Below, in pieces: positions 43,997 to 52,723 of a stretch of 64,000 nucleotides of DNA (position 1 is the stretch's first letter; each line of letters opens with the position of its first letter). The DNA is from Dyella sp. GSA-30 (GTDB lineage Bacteria > Pseudomonadota > Gammaproteobacteria > Xanthomonadales > Rhodanobacteraceae): NCBI RefSeq assembly GCF_027924605.1, contig NZ_AP027042.1, positions 2,271,524 to 2,335,523 of the forward strand, given 5' to 3'. The notes beneath the pieces are model-generated. The model worked only from the letters and a program-made list of their open reading frames with translations, ran no database searches and was not told the origin of the DNA. Both the position numbers and the translations under genes were made by a program.

Positions 43997-45571
43997 TCAA
44001 CGCCCCGAAATCGTTGCCGGCCGCTTGAAATCGCTATGCGGCTTCCACTGCGGGTAGCTCGTTTCCATCGAGAGCTTGTCGCCGACCGTGTAGAGCATGC
44101 GCAAATCTTCTATCGCGCCATGCATATCGAAGCTCTGCTCGCCGGCATCGGCGGTTCGCTGTGCCGACGAACTGGCGTAAAGCACGGGAATGCCCGCATT
44201 GGCGAAATTGATCTGATCGGAGCGGAAGAAAAAACCGCGCTCGGGCGCCTGGTCGGGCGTCACGCTGCGGTGATGCATCTTTGCCGCCGCTTCCAGGTAA
44301 TCATCGAGCTGCGACTGGCCGTAGCCGATCAGCGCGATGGTGCGGTCGGGGCCTGCGATCGGCAACGTGTCCAGATTGATGGCCGCGACGGTCTGCTGCA
44401 GCGGAATCGGCGGGTGCTCGATATAAAAGCGCGAACCCAGCATGCCCGAATCGCCCATCGCAGTGGCAAGGAACAACACGCTGCGATGCGGCTTGGGTGC
44501 GCTGTGCACGAATGCTTCGGCAATCTCCAGCATGCCGGCCATACCCGAGCTGCTGTCGACCATACGGCGGATCGGATTGCCGTCGTGACTGATCTTGTCC
44601 CAATGCGCGGAATAGACGATCGCCTCATTGGGCTGACGCGTCCCGGTCAGCCTGCCGACGATGTTGGACGTGTGTTTCTGCACGATGTCGCTATCGATGG
44701 TGATGCTGGCTTGCAGCTTCATCGGTATGGCTTTGAAACCGCGTTGCGATGCTTGTTGACGCAGTGTCGCGAAGTCCAGTCCGGCCTGGGCAAAAAGGGC
44801 TTGTGCAGCCGCGGTGCTCAACCAGCCGGCGATGGGCAGGCGCGCCTCGTTCTCGCGTTGCGGCAGGCTGCGTTGCGGCCGCTTCCAGCCATTCTGGATA
44901 GCGTTCCAGGACGATCCGGTGGCCGCCTGGTCGTAAACGATAAAGGCTGCCTTGGCGCCTTGCCTGGCAGCTTCTTCCAGCTTGTAGGCCCAGAGGCCGT
45001 AGTGGGTAAAGTTGCGGCCTTTGAAGAAATTGGGATCCTGGCCGCTCCAACCAGGATCGTTGCTGAGCACGATCACGGTCTTGCCACGTACATCGATGCC
45101 GGCGTAGTCGTTCCATTGTTGATCGGGCGCATCGACACCGTAACCCACGAAGACCAGCGGCGATTGCGCCAATGTGACATGCGCGAGGTTGGCCGGCGAG
45201 CTGGCAAGCATATCGGTGCCGTAGGCGAGACGTGTCGTGCCGTTGGGGCCTTCAAGACTCAGCTGCGTATCTTGCGGCGCGTGCAGGGATGCTTCGAGAT
45301 AAGGCACGTCCTGCAGCCAACTGCCGTTATTGCCCGGCTCCAGACCCATGCGCTGAAATTGTGCGACAACATAATCGACGACCTGTTGATTGTCGTCGCC
45401 ATGGCCATTGCGTTCGGCGAGTGCACGAAGGTGCTGGGCGAGGTCGGGTGCGACGATACCCGGAGAGAAGAGTGCCTCCGATGATGACGTGGCAGCCTTC
45501 TCGTTGTTCGGATGATGATGGCAACCGCAGACCAACAATGCGGTCATGATGGCTACTGATAAACGGCGCAT
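43997..45571 (-). CDS. M28 family peptidase homologue, lipoprotein, active site altered
   Basis: A 524-residue lipoprotein (lipobox ALLVCGC, Cys 17) with a protease-associated domain inserted before the M28 domain. The first metal ligands are kept (YSAHWDK; VDSSSG), as is the later Asp in AINLDTL. However, the catalytic pair Glu-Glu of the family (as in A-E-E-x-G-L-L-G-S) reads G373-D374 in TAMGDSGMLGS, and the last ligand His appears to be Tyr in LYTVGDKL. The fold is intact over its full length, so this is not a decaying gene but may be an inactive or repurposed enzyme. It is divergent from nothing: the next gene upstream, a response regulator, is on the same strand. Confidence 0.85.
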   Translation of the reverse strand: MRRLSVAIMTALLVCGCHHHPNNEKAATSSSEALFSPGIVAPDLAQHLRALAERNGHGDDNQQVVDYVVAQFQRMGLEPGNNGSWLQDVPYLEASLHAPQDTQLSLEGPNGTTRLAYGTDMLASSPANLAHVTLAQSPLVFVGYGVDAPDQQWNDYAGIDVRGKTVIVLSNDPGWSGQDPNFFKGRNFTHYGLWAYKLEEAARQGAKAAFIVYDQAATGSSWNAIQNGWKRPQRSLPQRENEARLPIAGWLSTAAAQALFAQAGLDFATLRQQASQRGFKAIPMKLQASITIDSDIVQKHTSNIVGRLTGTRQPNEAIVYSAHWDKISHDGNPIRRMVDSSSGMAGMLEIAEAFVHSAPKPHRSVLFLATAMGDSGMLGSRFYIEHPPIPLQQTVAAINLDTLPIAGPDRTIALIGYGQSQLDDYLEAAAKMHHRSVTPDQAPERGFFFRSDQINFANAGIPVLYASSSAQRTADAGEQSFDMHGAIEDLRMLYTVGDKLSMETSYPQWKPHSDFKRPATISGR

Positions 45572-45716
45572 GCGCGCCTCTCCTCATTGTCCCCAGCAGA
45601 CAATGTAGCGAGGTCGGGATTGGCTGAAAACGCGCAAGATCATGCGACTATTCCAGTGATTTTCGCCATGCCTCATCTTGCAACGCAGCAGAAAGTTACG
45701 CGCAAGCTATCGTGCA

Positions 45717-46433
45717 TCATGTGCCCGGTTCGACGTGCGCCGTCAGCATATAACCGACATGACGCACCGTGCGGATCAGCTGCGGGCGCGTGGAATGGTT
45801 GTCCAGATGCCGTCGTAGTCGACTGATGCTCATGTCTATCGCACGGTCGCTTGGCAAGTAGTTCTTCTGAAAAATATGTTCGACCAGATACTCGCGGCTG
45901 ACTTCGCAATTGGCGTGATCGAGCAGGGCGCACAACACCTGGTGATCGGTTCGGCCCAGGGCGATGGCCTGGCCTCGTGGCGAGATCAGTCGGGCTCGCC
46001 GCCGGTCGAGCTGCCAGCCGTCGAAGCTCAACAGGCCGAGATTGTCGGCGCCATCGTTCTGCGCCTGCATGCGGCGCAGCAGCGCCCTGATCCTGGCCAG
46101 CAGCTGGCGCGGGTCGACGGGCTTGGCGACGTAGTCGTCTGCGCCCGTTTCCAATGTAGTGATGCGCTCGGCAGGCGCATCGAGCGCTCCCAGCACGATC
46201 ACCGCAGGGTGGCCATGCGCTTGCAGGCGGCGGCACAGGGCAAGGCCGTCTTCGCCAGGGAGCGTCATGTCCAGCACGATCAAGGTGGGCTGTGAGCGGG
46301 CTATCAATTGCCACATGGCGGCGGCGTCCCGGGCCGTATCGACCTGGTAGCCCGCCTGGGCCAGATGGTCGCTGAGCATCGAGCGGACGTCGGGGTCATC
46401 GTCCACCACCAGGATGCGTTGCGGTTGCGTCAT
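45717..46433 (-). CDS. Orphan OmpR-family response regulator
   Basis: A 238-residue regulator. The receiver has the acidic triad D11-D13, phospho-acceptor D55 (IVLDMTLPGEDG) and K104 (YVAKPV). The conserved switch Thr/Ser is replaced by G82 in VIVLGALD. The winged-helix domain ends RTVRHVGYMLT. No kinase gene is adjacent; a peptidase homologue and a divergent rhomboid gene flank it. The gap to the M28 gene downstream is 145 bases, so they are probably separate units. Confidence 0.92.
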   Translation of the reverse strand: MTQPQRILVVDDDPDVRSMLSDHLAQAGYQVDTARDAAAMWQLIARSQPTLIVLDMTLPGEDGLALCRRLQAHGHPAVIVLGALDAPAERITTLETGADDYVAKPVDPRQLLARIRALLRRMQAQNDGADNLGLLSFDGWQLDRRRARLISPRGQAIALGRTDHQVLCALLDHANCEVSREYLVEHIFQKNYLPSDRAIDMSISRLRRHLDNHSTRPQLIRTVRHVGYMLTAHVEPGT

Positions 46434-46604
46434 GAATTAAGCCCTGGATGGGAAGTAAAGATGAATGCGTGGCGTTGATGCCACTTTCTCGTGCCAAGGT
46501 TCATGAACGGTGGTGACCCGCCAAAGCTGCGGCACGATGCCGCGACATGACGGGAGGGGCGGCAACCGTTAGTCTTGGCTGGCTGATTTGAATGGATTTT
46601 TCGC

Positions 46605-47243
46605 ATGCCGCTGGACCTCCCCCCCGTTACCCGTAACCTGCTGATCGCCAATATCGCGGTCTATCTGCTGCAGCAGTTCATGGGAACGGCCCTGTTGCTC
46701 TATTTCGCGCTCTGGCCGCTAGGGCCGGACCGGATCGGCGACGACTTCTCGGTGGGTTTTCGTCCGTGGCAGCTAATCAGTTACGCCTTCATGCACGGCG
46801 ACATCAAGCACTTGTTGTTCAACATGCTTGCGCTGTTCATGTTTGGCGGCACCATTGAGCGCACTTTTGGTGGTCGCGACTACACGATTTATTACTTCGT
46901 CTGCTTGATCGTGGCGGCGTTGGCGCAACTCTTGGTCATGTATTGGTTTCCCACCGGCTTTTATCCGACGGTCGGTGCAAGCGGCGCGATTTTCGGCTTG
47001 CTACTCGCATTCGGCCTGATGTATCCGCATGAGAAAATCATGCTCTTCCTGTTGCCGATACCGATGCCGGCTTGGCTATTCGTCACGGGTTACGCCGCAA
47101 TCGAATTGTTTTTCGGCGTCACCGGTACACAATCGGGCGTGGCCCACTTCGCGCATCTGGGCGGCATGGTGGGCGGCTACCTGCTCATTCAGTACTGGCG
47201 CGGCAAATTTCCGATCAAACCCAAGCGTCGTTTGATGCGCTGA
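46605..47243 (+). CDS. Rhomboid family intramembrane serine protease
   Basis: A 212-residue six-helix membrane protease. The catalytic serine is S126 in TVGASGAIFG, and the catalytic histidine most likely H181 in VAHFAHLGGMVGG; the loop-1 motif and AFMHGDIKHLLFNMLALFMFG (helix 2 with H-x3-N) are present. It cuts single-pass membrane proteins inside the bilayer; the substrate is unknown. The amino-acid permease gene follows after 17 bases. The divergent regulator gene starts 171 bases away. Confidence 0.95.
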   Translation: MPLDLPPVTRNLLIANIAVYLLQQFMGTALLLYFALWPLGPDRIGDDFSVGFRPWQLISYAFMHGDIKHLLFNMLALFMFGGTIERTFGGRDYTIYYFVCLIVAALAQLLVMYWFPTGFYPTVGASGAIFGLLLAFGLMYPHEKIMLFLLPIPMPAWLFVTGYAAIELFFGVTGTQSGVAHFAHLGGMVGGYLLIQYWRGKFPIKPKRRLMR

Positions 47244-47260
47244 CCCCTGCTGGATTTTTC

Positions 47261-48613
47261 ATGAGCAACCATCTTCAGCGCAGGCTGCGGCCGCGTCATA
47301 TCGCCTTCATGGCCTTGGGTATGGCGATTGGCGCGGGCCTGTTCCTCGGTTCGGCCAGCGCCATCAACCTGGCCGGTCCATCGGTCTTGTTCGCCTACAT
47401 GATCGGCGGCGTGATGATCTTCATCATCATGCGCGCGCTGGGCGAAATGGCCGTGCACGATCCGGTGGCCGGTTCGTTCGGCACCTATGCGCATCGGTAT
47501 CTGGGCCCGTTTGCCGGCTATCTCACCGGCTGGAACTACTGGATCCTGATGGTCGGCGTAGGCATTGCCGAAAGCACGGCCGTGGGCATCTACATGAAGC
47601 CGTGGTTTCCCGATCTGCCGCAGTGGATCTGGGTATTGGGCTCGGTCGTCATGATCGGCGGCCTGAACCTGATGACGGTGAGGGTCTACGGCGAGCTCGA
47701 ATTCTGGTTCACCGCGATCAAGGTCGTGACCGTGATCCTGATGATCGCCGGTGGCGCCACCATGATCTGGCTGGGCTGGGGTAATGGCGGCAAGCCGGTG
47801 GGCCTGGGGAATCTCTGGCAACACGGCGGCTGGTTCCCGCATGGGATCACCGGCATGGTGCTGGCGCTACCCGTGGTGGTGTTCGCCTTCGGCGGCATCG
47901 AAACCATCGGTATGGCCGCAGCCGAAGCCGCCGAACCGCAACGCACGATTCCGCGCGCGGTCAATTCGGTGCTGTGGCGCATTCTGATTTTTTACATCGG
48001 CGCGCTGTTCGTGATCATGGCGCTGTACCCGTGGAATCAGCTGGGTACCACCGGCAGTCCGTTCGTTACCACGTTCGCGAAGCTGGGCATCCCGCAAGCC
48101 GCCGGTCTGATCAATTTCGTGGTGATCACGGCAGCACTATCGGGCTTCAACAGCACCACATTCAGCGCCAGCCGCATGCTGCAAAGCCTGTCGAGCAAGC
48201 GTCAGGCACCGCAATGGTTGGCGCATGTAGGCGACCATGGCGTACCGGTGCGTAGCATCCTGGTGACACTCGTCTGCCTGATCCTTGGCGTGCTGCTCAA
48301 TTTCCTGCTGCCCGAACGCATCTTCGCCATGATGATGTCGATCCTCGCCTTCAACACCGTATGGACATGGTCGATGGTGCTGATCGCGCATTTCAGCTTT
48401 CGGCGCAAGCAAGTCACGCCCACCGCATTCCCGTTGCGTCTATGGCCGTTAAGCAGCGTGGTGTGCCTGGCCTTCTTCGCCTTCGTGGTGTTCATGCTCG
48501 GCTACAGCCCTGATACGCGCGTTGCGCTGTATGTGGGTGTCGCGTGGGTGTTGTTGCTGTCGGTGGCTTATGTCGGGCTAGGCGTGAAGGCACGAATGAC
48601 GATGGAGCAGTAA
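47261..48613 (+). CDS. Amino acid permease (APC superfamily)
   Basis: A 450-residue transporter with twelve predicted helices. The first helix motif HIAFMALGMAIGAGLFLGSASAI contains the G-x-G-x-G type substrate loop of the AAT family, followed by LGEMAVHDPVAGSFGTYAHRYLGPFAGYLTGWNYW, a signature of GABA/proline/aromatic permeases (GabP, ProY, CycA group). Helix 6 carries FAFGGIETIGMAAAEAAEP. The substrate cannot be told apart within this group. It is downstream of the rhomboid gene with no terminator between. Confidence 0.93.
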   Translation: MSNHLQRRLRPRHIAFMALGMAIGAGLFLGSASAINLAGPSVLFAYMIGGVMIFIIMRALGEMAVHDPVAGSFGTYAHRYLGPFAGYLTGWNYWILMVGVGIAESTAVGIYMKPWFPDLPQWIWVLGSVVMIGGLNLMTVRVYGELEFWFTAIKVVTVILMIAGGATMIWLGWGNGGKPVGLGNLWQHGGWFPHGITGMVLALPVVVFAFGGIETIGMAAAEAAEPQRTIPRAVNSVLWRILIFYIGALFVIMALYPWNQLGTTGSPFVTTFAKLGIPQAAGLINFVVITAALSGFNSTTFSASRMLQSLSSKRQAPQWLAHVGDHGVPVRSILVTLVCLILGVLLNFLLPERIFAMMMSILAFNTVWTWSMVLIAHFSFRRKQVTPTAFPLRLWPLSSVVCLAFFAFVVFMLGYSPDTRVALYVGVAWVLLLSVAYVGLGVKARMTMEQ

Positions 48614-48773
48614 CAGCGCGCGAGCTTTAAGTCCTCATCGCCACGACGCTTCGCGCACAAATCCGGCGTACCTCAGAAGCGCCAGAAGTGTCCCCTGACG
48701 ATTCGAGTAGACGGCACGAACGGTTTTATCTCTCAATGCTGCTCAGAGCCTTGGCTCTAAAGGCCATTCTCTC

Positions 48774-48888
48774 TTTGGTTACTTTCTCTTTGGGCCAGCA
48801 AAGAGAAAGTGACTCGGACGCCGGCAGGCGTTCGAAACGCCCGCTGCGTAAGCGGCCAGGTCGTCCGAACACCCAGGCAAGAACCAAA
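48774..48888. repeat. Nested multi-hairpin element
   Basis: Outer arms TTTGGTT (48774-48780) and AACCAAA (48882-48888). Inside: a perfect 12-bp hairpin ACTTTCTCTTTG/CAAAGAGAAAGT (48781-48810), then a second closed stem TCGGACG (48814-48820) with CGTCCGA (48862-48868) that encloses two hairpins, GGCGTT-cga-AACGCC and CCGCT-loop-AGCGG. The shape recurs at 63596-63843. Confidence 0.75.
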
Positions 48889-48904
48889 CACTGACGCCAC
48901 TGGG

Positions 48905-48982
48905 TTCCGGCCTACGCCGGAATGACGAAGTAGGAAAGCCTGTCGGAACATGAAAGACGCTGGGTCCCGGCCTTCGCCGGGA
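48905..48982. repeat. Two REP hairpins in direct orientation
   Basis: TTCCGGC-ctac-GCCGGAA (48905-48922) and TCCCGGC-cttc-GCCGGGA (48965-48982), each followed by (A/G)TGACG- or CGACG-type flank and preceded by TGGG. They lie just downstream of the rapA stop. Confidence 0.8.
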
Positions 48983-49017
48983 CGACGAGAGTGAGAGGGT
49001 GAGGTAGAACCGAGCGC

Positions 49018-51858
49018 TCAGCGCAGCGCCAGGAAATCCGCACTGACCACAAACCTGACCGCATCCAACCGCAGCCGCGACAACGGCAACGCCGCCAGCA
49101 ACGCACTGCGTTCCTCCGACACCGCGGCAATCTCCGCCTCGCTGATCGACGGATTCACCGCCCGCAGCGACAGCAGTCGCGAAAGATCGGCATCCAGCGT
49201 ATCGGTAGCCAACGCAACGGCATCGTCGATCAGCGCCTGCCCCCGTTGTCCGGCGACAACCTCCGCCTTCTCCAGCATCGGCGGTACAAGCTTGGTGAGA
49301 AACTTGCGATAGCGCGCCACTTCGATATTGCGATCCGCTGCCTTGCGCAGCGCGATATCGCTGGGCTCGAAATCCGCACGCTCGGCCAGGCGTGTATCGA
49401 TCGTCACGACGATCGGTGACGTCGGCAGGAAACGCTCCGGATCGAGCTTGCGATCGGCGACGCATTCGAGCAGGAACACGGCCTGCAGCAGCGCACTGCG
49501 TGGCGGCAATACATCGTCCACCATGAAGGCGGCATTGCCTTGCTCGCCGGACAGCGCCAGATCGAGCGCAGCGGCAACCATCGGATGATCGAAACGCAAC
49601 AACGGCAATTCTTCACGTGCCAGGGCAACGTCGCGATCGAAGGTTACCGATTGCGGGCCTTCGGCAAAGCCGGGCAGGGCATCGGTGGAAAGGTACTGAG
49701 GATCGAGCAACACCACCTTCGAGCCCAGGTCTTCGGCGTGGATGCCGTACTGTTCGAGCAGGCGCTGCACGAAAGCATCGCGAGCCGGATCGTTGTCTTC
49801 GCGGGTAAAGGCCGAATGCAGGTCGTCGGCATGCGGATCGCGACTGGAGGCCAGCTCCAGCAAATGATCGCGGCCGGCGCGGATCAACTCGGCCATTTCT
49901 TCATGGCTGGCGCGCGTTTCGGCGATCAGCGCATCCAGTTCCTGATCACGGCCGTCGCTTCCGCGCGCATGTTCGTCGGCCAGTCTTGCCAGCGACTCGC
50001 CATAGCGGCGCAACAGCTCGCGTCCATCAGAAGGGCTGGAACGGAATGCATCGATACCCTGGTCGTACCAGCGTGCCAGCACGTGCTGCGCACTGTCGGT
50101 CACGGCCAGGATGTGGATGCTGATGTCGTGTTTCTGACCGATACGGTCGAGACGACCGATACGTTGCTCGAGCAGGTCGGGATCGAGCGGCAAGTCCCAC
50201 AGCACTAGACGGTGCGCGAACTGGAAGTTGCGGCCTTCCGAGCCGATTTCCGAGCACAGCAATAGACGCGCGCCATCGGGTTGCGCGAAATACGCGGCAT
50301 TGCGATCGCGCTGCACGATCCCCAGGCCCTCGTGGAAACGAGCCACGCCGACACCGCTCTTGGTGCGCAGCGCTTCTTCCAGTGCAAGCACCTTGGCCTG
50401 ACTGCGGCAGATCAGCAGGAACTTGTCCTGTGCATGTTCCTGCAGCAGTTCGACCAAAGCGTCCACACGCGGATCGTTGGCGTAATCGAGCTCCAGCACC
50501 GGCGACGGTTGCTGAATATCGGCATGGAATTCGGCCAGCAGCATCTGGCGCGTATTGTCGTCCACGTTGTCTGCATCGAGCAGATGCCATACCGGCAGGC
50601 GTTTGGGAAAACCACCAATACCGGCGCGGCGATTGCGGAACATCGAGCGGCCGGTGCCGTGGCGATCGATCAGCGCCGCGAGAATTTCGCGGGCGTTTTC
50701 CGGCTTGGTCGTATCGGCCAGGCGAGCGGTCAGCGCTTCGTCGTTGCGGAAGGCGTCGGCAAGCATGGCGCGTTGTTCGGCGTCGAGCGATTCGCCGTCG
50801 AGCAAGGCATCGGTCATGCGCGACAAATTCTGAAAACTGTCGGCTTCGGCAAGATAGCCGTCGAGGTCGTGGTAGCGCTGCGGATCGAGCAGGCGCAGAC
50901 GCGCGAAATGACCGCTGCGTCCCAGTTGTTCCGGTGTCGCAGTGAGCAGGATGACGCCGGGCGTTACCGCAGCAAGCTTTTCCACCAGCGTATAGCGCGG
51001 GCTGGCGGTATCGGGCGACCATGCCAGATGGTGGGCTTCGTCGACCACCAGCAAATCCCATGGCGCTTGCAGCAACTGCTCCGCACGCTTGGGCGACTGC
51101 TCGAGAAAACTGAAGTCGGCGATGACGAGCTGTTCGTCCTCGAACGGATTGCTGGTGCTATCGGATTGCTCCAGTGCCTCGCAACGCTCCTCGTCGTAGA
51201 TGGCGAAGCTGAGGTTGAAGCGGCGAAACAGTTCGACGAACCATTGATAGACCAGCGTGTCGGGCAGCAGGATCAGCACGCGCTGCGCACGGCCGGTGGC
51301 CAGCTGGCGGGCCAGGATCATGCCCGCTTCGATGGTCTTGCCCAGGCCAACCTCGTCGGCAAGCAGGATGCGCGGCGGCCGGCGCGATGCGGCGATGCCC
51401 GCCACGCGCAGCTGATGCGGCACCAGGCCGATGCGTGCCGCGCCCAGGCCCCAGGAGGGCGAGCGGCGCGCCGCAGCGCGGCGGCGCAGACCTTCCAGGC
51501 GCAGCTCGAATTGCGAAATCGGATCGGTGCGGCCGCCGACCAGGCGGTCGTCGGCCTGGCTGACGCTCTGCTCGTCGTCAAGCTGACCTTCGTGCAGTTC
51601 GCGACCTTCGCCGCGATAGATCAGCAGCTCTTCCTTGATCTCCACGCGCTCGACCAGGAAGGCGATGCCTTTGCCCGCGACACGCTGGCCGGCGCGAAAC
51701 TCCGCGCGGACCAGTGGCGCCGAATCGACCGCATAGGGGCGAAGTACACCTGCTTTGGCGAAAAGGACCTGTACGCCGCGTCCTTCGACGCGCAGTACGG
51801 TACCGAGGCCGAGCTCGGGCTCGGCAGTGGAAATCCAACGTTGACCGGGGACAAACAT
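49018..51858 (-). CDS. rapA: RNA polymerase-associated ATPase RapA (HepA)
   Basis: A 946-residue Swi2/Snf2 ATPase that recycles stalled RNA polymerase. The N-terminal Tudor-like domains begin FVPGQRWISTAEPELGLGTVLRV, matching E. coli RapA. ATPase motifs are LADEVGLGKTIEAGMI (Walker A), LLVVDEAHHLAW (Walker B), LLTATPEQ (motif III) and IGRLDRIGQKHDI (motif VI). The ATG is chosen over a TTG one codon upstream. The gene stands alone in a minus-strand run, 86 bases upstream of the PKHD hydroxylase stop. Confidence 0.95.
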   Translation of the reverse strand: MFVPGQRWISTAEPELGLGTVLRVEGRGVQVLFAKAGVLRPYAVDSAPLVRAEFRAGQRVAGKGIAFLVERVEIKEELLIYRGEGRELHEGQLDDEQSVSQADDRLVGGRTDPISQFELRLEGLRRRAAARRSPSWGLGAARIGLVPHQLRVAGIAASRRPPRILLADEVGLGKTIEAGMILARQLATGRAQRVLILLPDTLVYQWFVELFRRFNLSFAIYDEERCEALEQSDSTSNPFEDEQLVIADFSFLEQSPKRAEQLLQAPWDLLVVDEAHHLAWSPDTASPRYTLVEKLAAVTPGVILLTATPEQLGRSGHFARLRLLDPQRYHDLDGYLAEADSFQNLSRMTDALLDGESLDAEQRAMLADAFRNDEALTARLADTTKPENAREILAALIDRHGTGRSMFRNRRAGIGGFPKRLPVWHLLDADNVDDNTRQMLLAEFHADIQQPSPVLELDYANDPRVDALVELLQEHAQDKFLLICRSQAKVLALEEALRTKSGVGVARFHEGLGIVQRDRNAAYFAQPDGARLLLCSEIGSEGRNFQFAHRLVLWDLPLDPDLLEQRIGRLDRIGQKHDISIHILAVTDSAQHVLARWYDQGIDAFRSSPSDGRELLRRYGESLARLADEHARGSDGRDQELDALIAETRASHEEMAELIRAGRDHLLELASSRDPHADDLHSAFTREDNDPARDAFVQRLLEQYGIHAEDLGSKVVLLDPQYLSTDALPGFAEGPQSVTFDRDVALAREELPLLRFDHPMVAAALDLALSGEQGNAAFMVDDVLPPRSALLQAVFLLECVADRKLDPERFLPTSPIVVTIDTRLAERADFEPSDIALRKAADRNIEVARYRKFLTKLVPPMLEKAEVVAGQRGQALIDDAVALATDTLDADLSRLLSLRAVNPSISEAEIAAVSEERSALLAALPLSRLRLDAVRFVVSADFLALR

Positions 51859-51944
51859 CAAGGGGAGGGCTACCGACCTGCAAGGGTCGTCGATTATCCG
51901 CTGATGGGAGCCGGGTGGGAACCCGAACGTCCAGCTTGGCCTTT

Positions 51945-52622
51945 TTAGCTCTCAGCCCATTGCCGGAGCAGGTTGTGATAGATCCCGGTCAACTGGATCA
52001 CTGCGGCGGCATCCGCCCCGGTGTGGGTAAGGGTCTGGATCGAGGTGTCCAGCTCGAACAGCATGCGCCGCCTGGCGTCGTCGCGGATCAGGCTCTGCAC
52101 CCAGAAAAATGCCGCCACGCGTGCGCCGCGGGTCACCGGCAGCACGCGATGCAGGCTGCTGGAGGGGTAGACGATCAGATCGCCGGCCGGGAGCTTGATC
52201 TCGTGTTCGCCATAGGTGTCGCTGACGATCAGCTCGCCGCCGTCGTACGTCTCCGGATCGGCCAGGAACAGCGTGCAGGAGATATCGCTGCGGAGCTGCT
52301 CGCCGTTGGGCAGCGCCATGACTGCGCCATCGACGTGAAAACCATACTCACCACCGCCCTCGTAGCGGTTGAAGCGCGGAGGCAGGGTACGCAGCGGAAG
52401 TGTGGCGGCGTGGTAGAGCGGGTTTGACGCCAGCGCCTTGAGTACTTCGCGGGCCAGTTCTTCACGTAGCGGCGAGGTATCGGGCAGCTGCAGGTTGCGT
52501 TTGACCTTGGCGCCTTGCGCGCCGACGGTTTCGCGCCCGTCGGTCCAGTCGGCCGCATCCAGGCGCTGGCGGATATGCGCCACCTGGTCGGCAGTGAGGA
52601 CGTCGGGGATGTGTAGCAGCAT
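51945..52622 (-). CDS. Fe(II)/2-oxoglutarate PKHD-type hydroxylase (YbiX/PiuC)
   Basis: A 225-residue oxygenase. The iron ligands are H and D in [10 protein letters not shown] and the distal His in [10 protein letters not shown], with the 2-oxoglutarate Arg in GARVAAFFW. The start at [13 protein letters not shown] is the usual N-terminus of YbiX/PiuC. In E. coli and Pseudomonas this gene follows a catecholate siderophore receptor (fiu-ybiX, piuA-piuC), and the same order is seen here. Its role in iron uptake is not defined; it likely modifies a siderophore or the receptor pathway. Confidence 0.93.
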   Translation of the reverse strand: MLLHIPDVLTADQVAHIRQRLDAADWTDGRETVGAQGAKVKRNLQLPDTSPLREELAREVLKALASNPLYHAATLPLRTLPPRFNRYEGGGEYGFHVDGAVMALPNGEQLRSDISCTLFLADPETYDGGELIVSDTYGEHEIKLPAGDLIVYPSSSLHRVLPVTRGARVAAFFWVQSLIRDDARRRMLFELDTSIQTLTHTGADAAAVIQLTGIYHNLLRQWAES

Positions 52623-52670
52623 GGGGTTATCTTGGGGCAATCGAGACGTTGCGAGAAGCCCACAAAAGTT

Positions 52671-52698
52671 CGTCATCCCGGCCTGCGCCGGGATGACG
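52671..52698. repeat. Perfect REP palindrome between receptor and hydroxylase genes
   Basis: CGTCATCCCGGC-ctgc-GCCGGGATGACG, a perfect 12-bp stem. It lies between the siderophore receptor gene and its downstream hydroxylase on the minus strand, and could protect or attenuate the shared transcript. Confidence 0.88.
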
Positions 52699-52723
52699 AG
52701 TAGGGGGCGCTACTGCGATCTCC

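Larger units (their letters stand above)
48614..49017. other. 404-base gap of repeats between convergent genes
   Basis: No gene is supported in it. It holds a small GAGCC-TT-GGCTC hairpin (48746-48757), the multi-hairpin element listed separately, and two REP hairpins. The right end abuts the stop of rapA. Confidence 0.7.

Noticed and set aside
48614-49017. Short open frames in the repeat-rich gap
   Set aside because: They follow palindromes in several frames and on both strands, with no start signals or family resemblance.
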